A DNA stretch of 64,000 nt, from NCBI RefSeq assembly GCF_012070565.1, contig NZ_JAAQRO010000046.1:1-64000 (forward strand), given 5' to 3'. Of this stretch, positions 63,848-64,000 are shown one piece after another (position 1 is the first letter of the stretch; the number at the start of each line of letters is the position of its first letter). The position numbers were made by a program, and so were the translations under genes. This stretch comes from Anaerosporobacter faecicola (lineage in GTDB: Bacteria > Bacillota > Clostridia > Lachnospirales > Lachnospiraceae). Below the pieces are notes generated by a model. It was given only the letters and a program-made list of their open reading frames with translations, ran no database searches and had not been told where the DNA came from.

Positions 63848-64000
63848 ATGATTGAAACAATAAGCAAATACATGAATCCGATTCAAGTAGAGGAATTATA
63901 TAAAGAAATTAATAATTGTCCACATAAAATATTAGGAGTGCATTCTGTTGATGCAGGACAACTATTTGTTGCGTATCGCATTAACGCAAGGAGTATAACA
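63848..64000 (+). CDS. glgB: 1,4-alpha-glucan branching enzyme, N-terminus (partial)
   Basis: Fifty-one codons run into the window edge. The segment KILGVHSVDAGQLFVAYRINARS resembles the N-terminal domain of GlgB (consensus HxxLGxHxxxxGxxVRxxxPxA). GlgB forms alpha-1,6 branches in glycogen. The start ATG 63848 has GGGAAGGGAG 11 bases upstream. It lies 83 bp after the GH13 gene in the same direction. Confidence 0.7.
   Translation, partial: MIETISKYMNPIQVEELYKEINNCPHKILGVHSVDAGQLFVAYRINARSIT

Overview
The window is about 64 kb of AT-rich DNA from a low-GC Gram-positive chromosome. A GerA-family spore germination protein and a LysM-GH18 cortex hydrolase mark an endospore former. The set of GH13, GH43 and CE2-like enzymes, the carbohydrate ABC transporter and the LytTR-DUF3021 pair fit a saccharolytic anaerobe of the Lachnospiraceae (Clostridium cluster XIVa, Lachnoclostridium-like). 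The species is an inference. No phage, insertion sequence or CRISPR array was seen.

Layout: 1-983 holds the 3' end of a 23S rRNA gene, seven tRNA genes (Asp, Val, Thr, Tyr, fMet, Phe, Lys) and a terminator, with no 5S gene in between. 1355-6170 has a HAD protein, ProC, a CE2-like SGNH esterase, a sirtuin and a Vat/CatB-type acetyltransferase. 6171-6885 is a structured gene-free stretch. 6886-8891 encodes HflC and HflK. 9173-12376 has a degenerate repeat array followed by an ABC-2 transporter, LytTR and DUF3021 operon. 12394-15292 holds a TrmB regulator with a clear operator, a PfkB kinase and a pyridoxal-kinase-like protein. A MutS2-like protein without an Smr domain and an Ig-like surface protein follow. 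A yybP-ykoY (Mn2+) riboswitch with its terminator precedes mntP. AsnA and an asparaginase follow, then a GH13 enzyme, a Crp/Fnr regulator divergent from a CPA2 antiporter, and the spore genes.

30146-40846 carries Lrp, a DUF4349 lipoprotein, an NhaC antiporter, a TrpXYZ-like ABC system, a two-component system and a chemoreceptor. 41234-49263 is an arabinan/xylan-type module: two GH43 enzymes, an ArsR-type regulator, a sugar ABC transporter and DUF624. 49417-53365 is a heterodimeric multidrug ABC exporter behind an unlisted 32-residue leader ORF and a terminator, with the architecture of ribosome-mediated attenuation known from Bacillus bmrBCD. RelQ-type alarmone synthetase, an MBL protein, an S1 protein, a hemerythrin and a Nudix protein follow. 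58077-58436 is a tandem array of about 147-bp hairpin-rich units. The window ends with a Zn/Cd P-type ATPase carrying eight 12-residue His/Cys repeats, its CadC/SmtB-type repressor with operator, an autoregulated TetR, a GH13 enzyme and the start of glgB.

Regulatory logic visible in the DNA: a palindrome at the trmB promoter (TAGTAGTA-N7-TACTACTA) recurs with one mismatch at the start site of the GH13 gene at 22678, suggesting a TrmB-controlled maltodextrin regulon. Several operons use leader terminators (mntP, the bmrCD-like genes, possibly lrp and the mutS2-like gene), and both binding-protein-dependent ABC operons have a hairpin separating the binding-protein gene from the permease gene.
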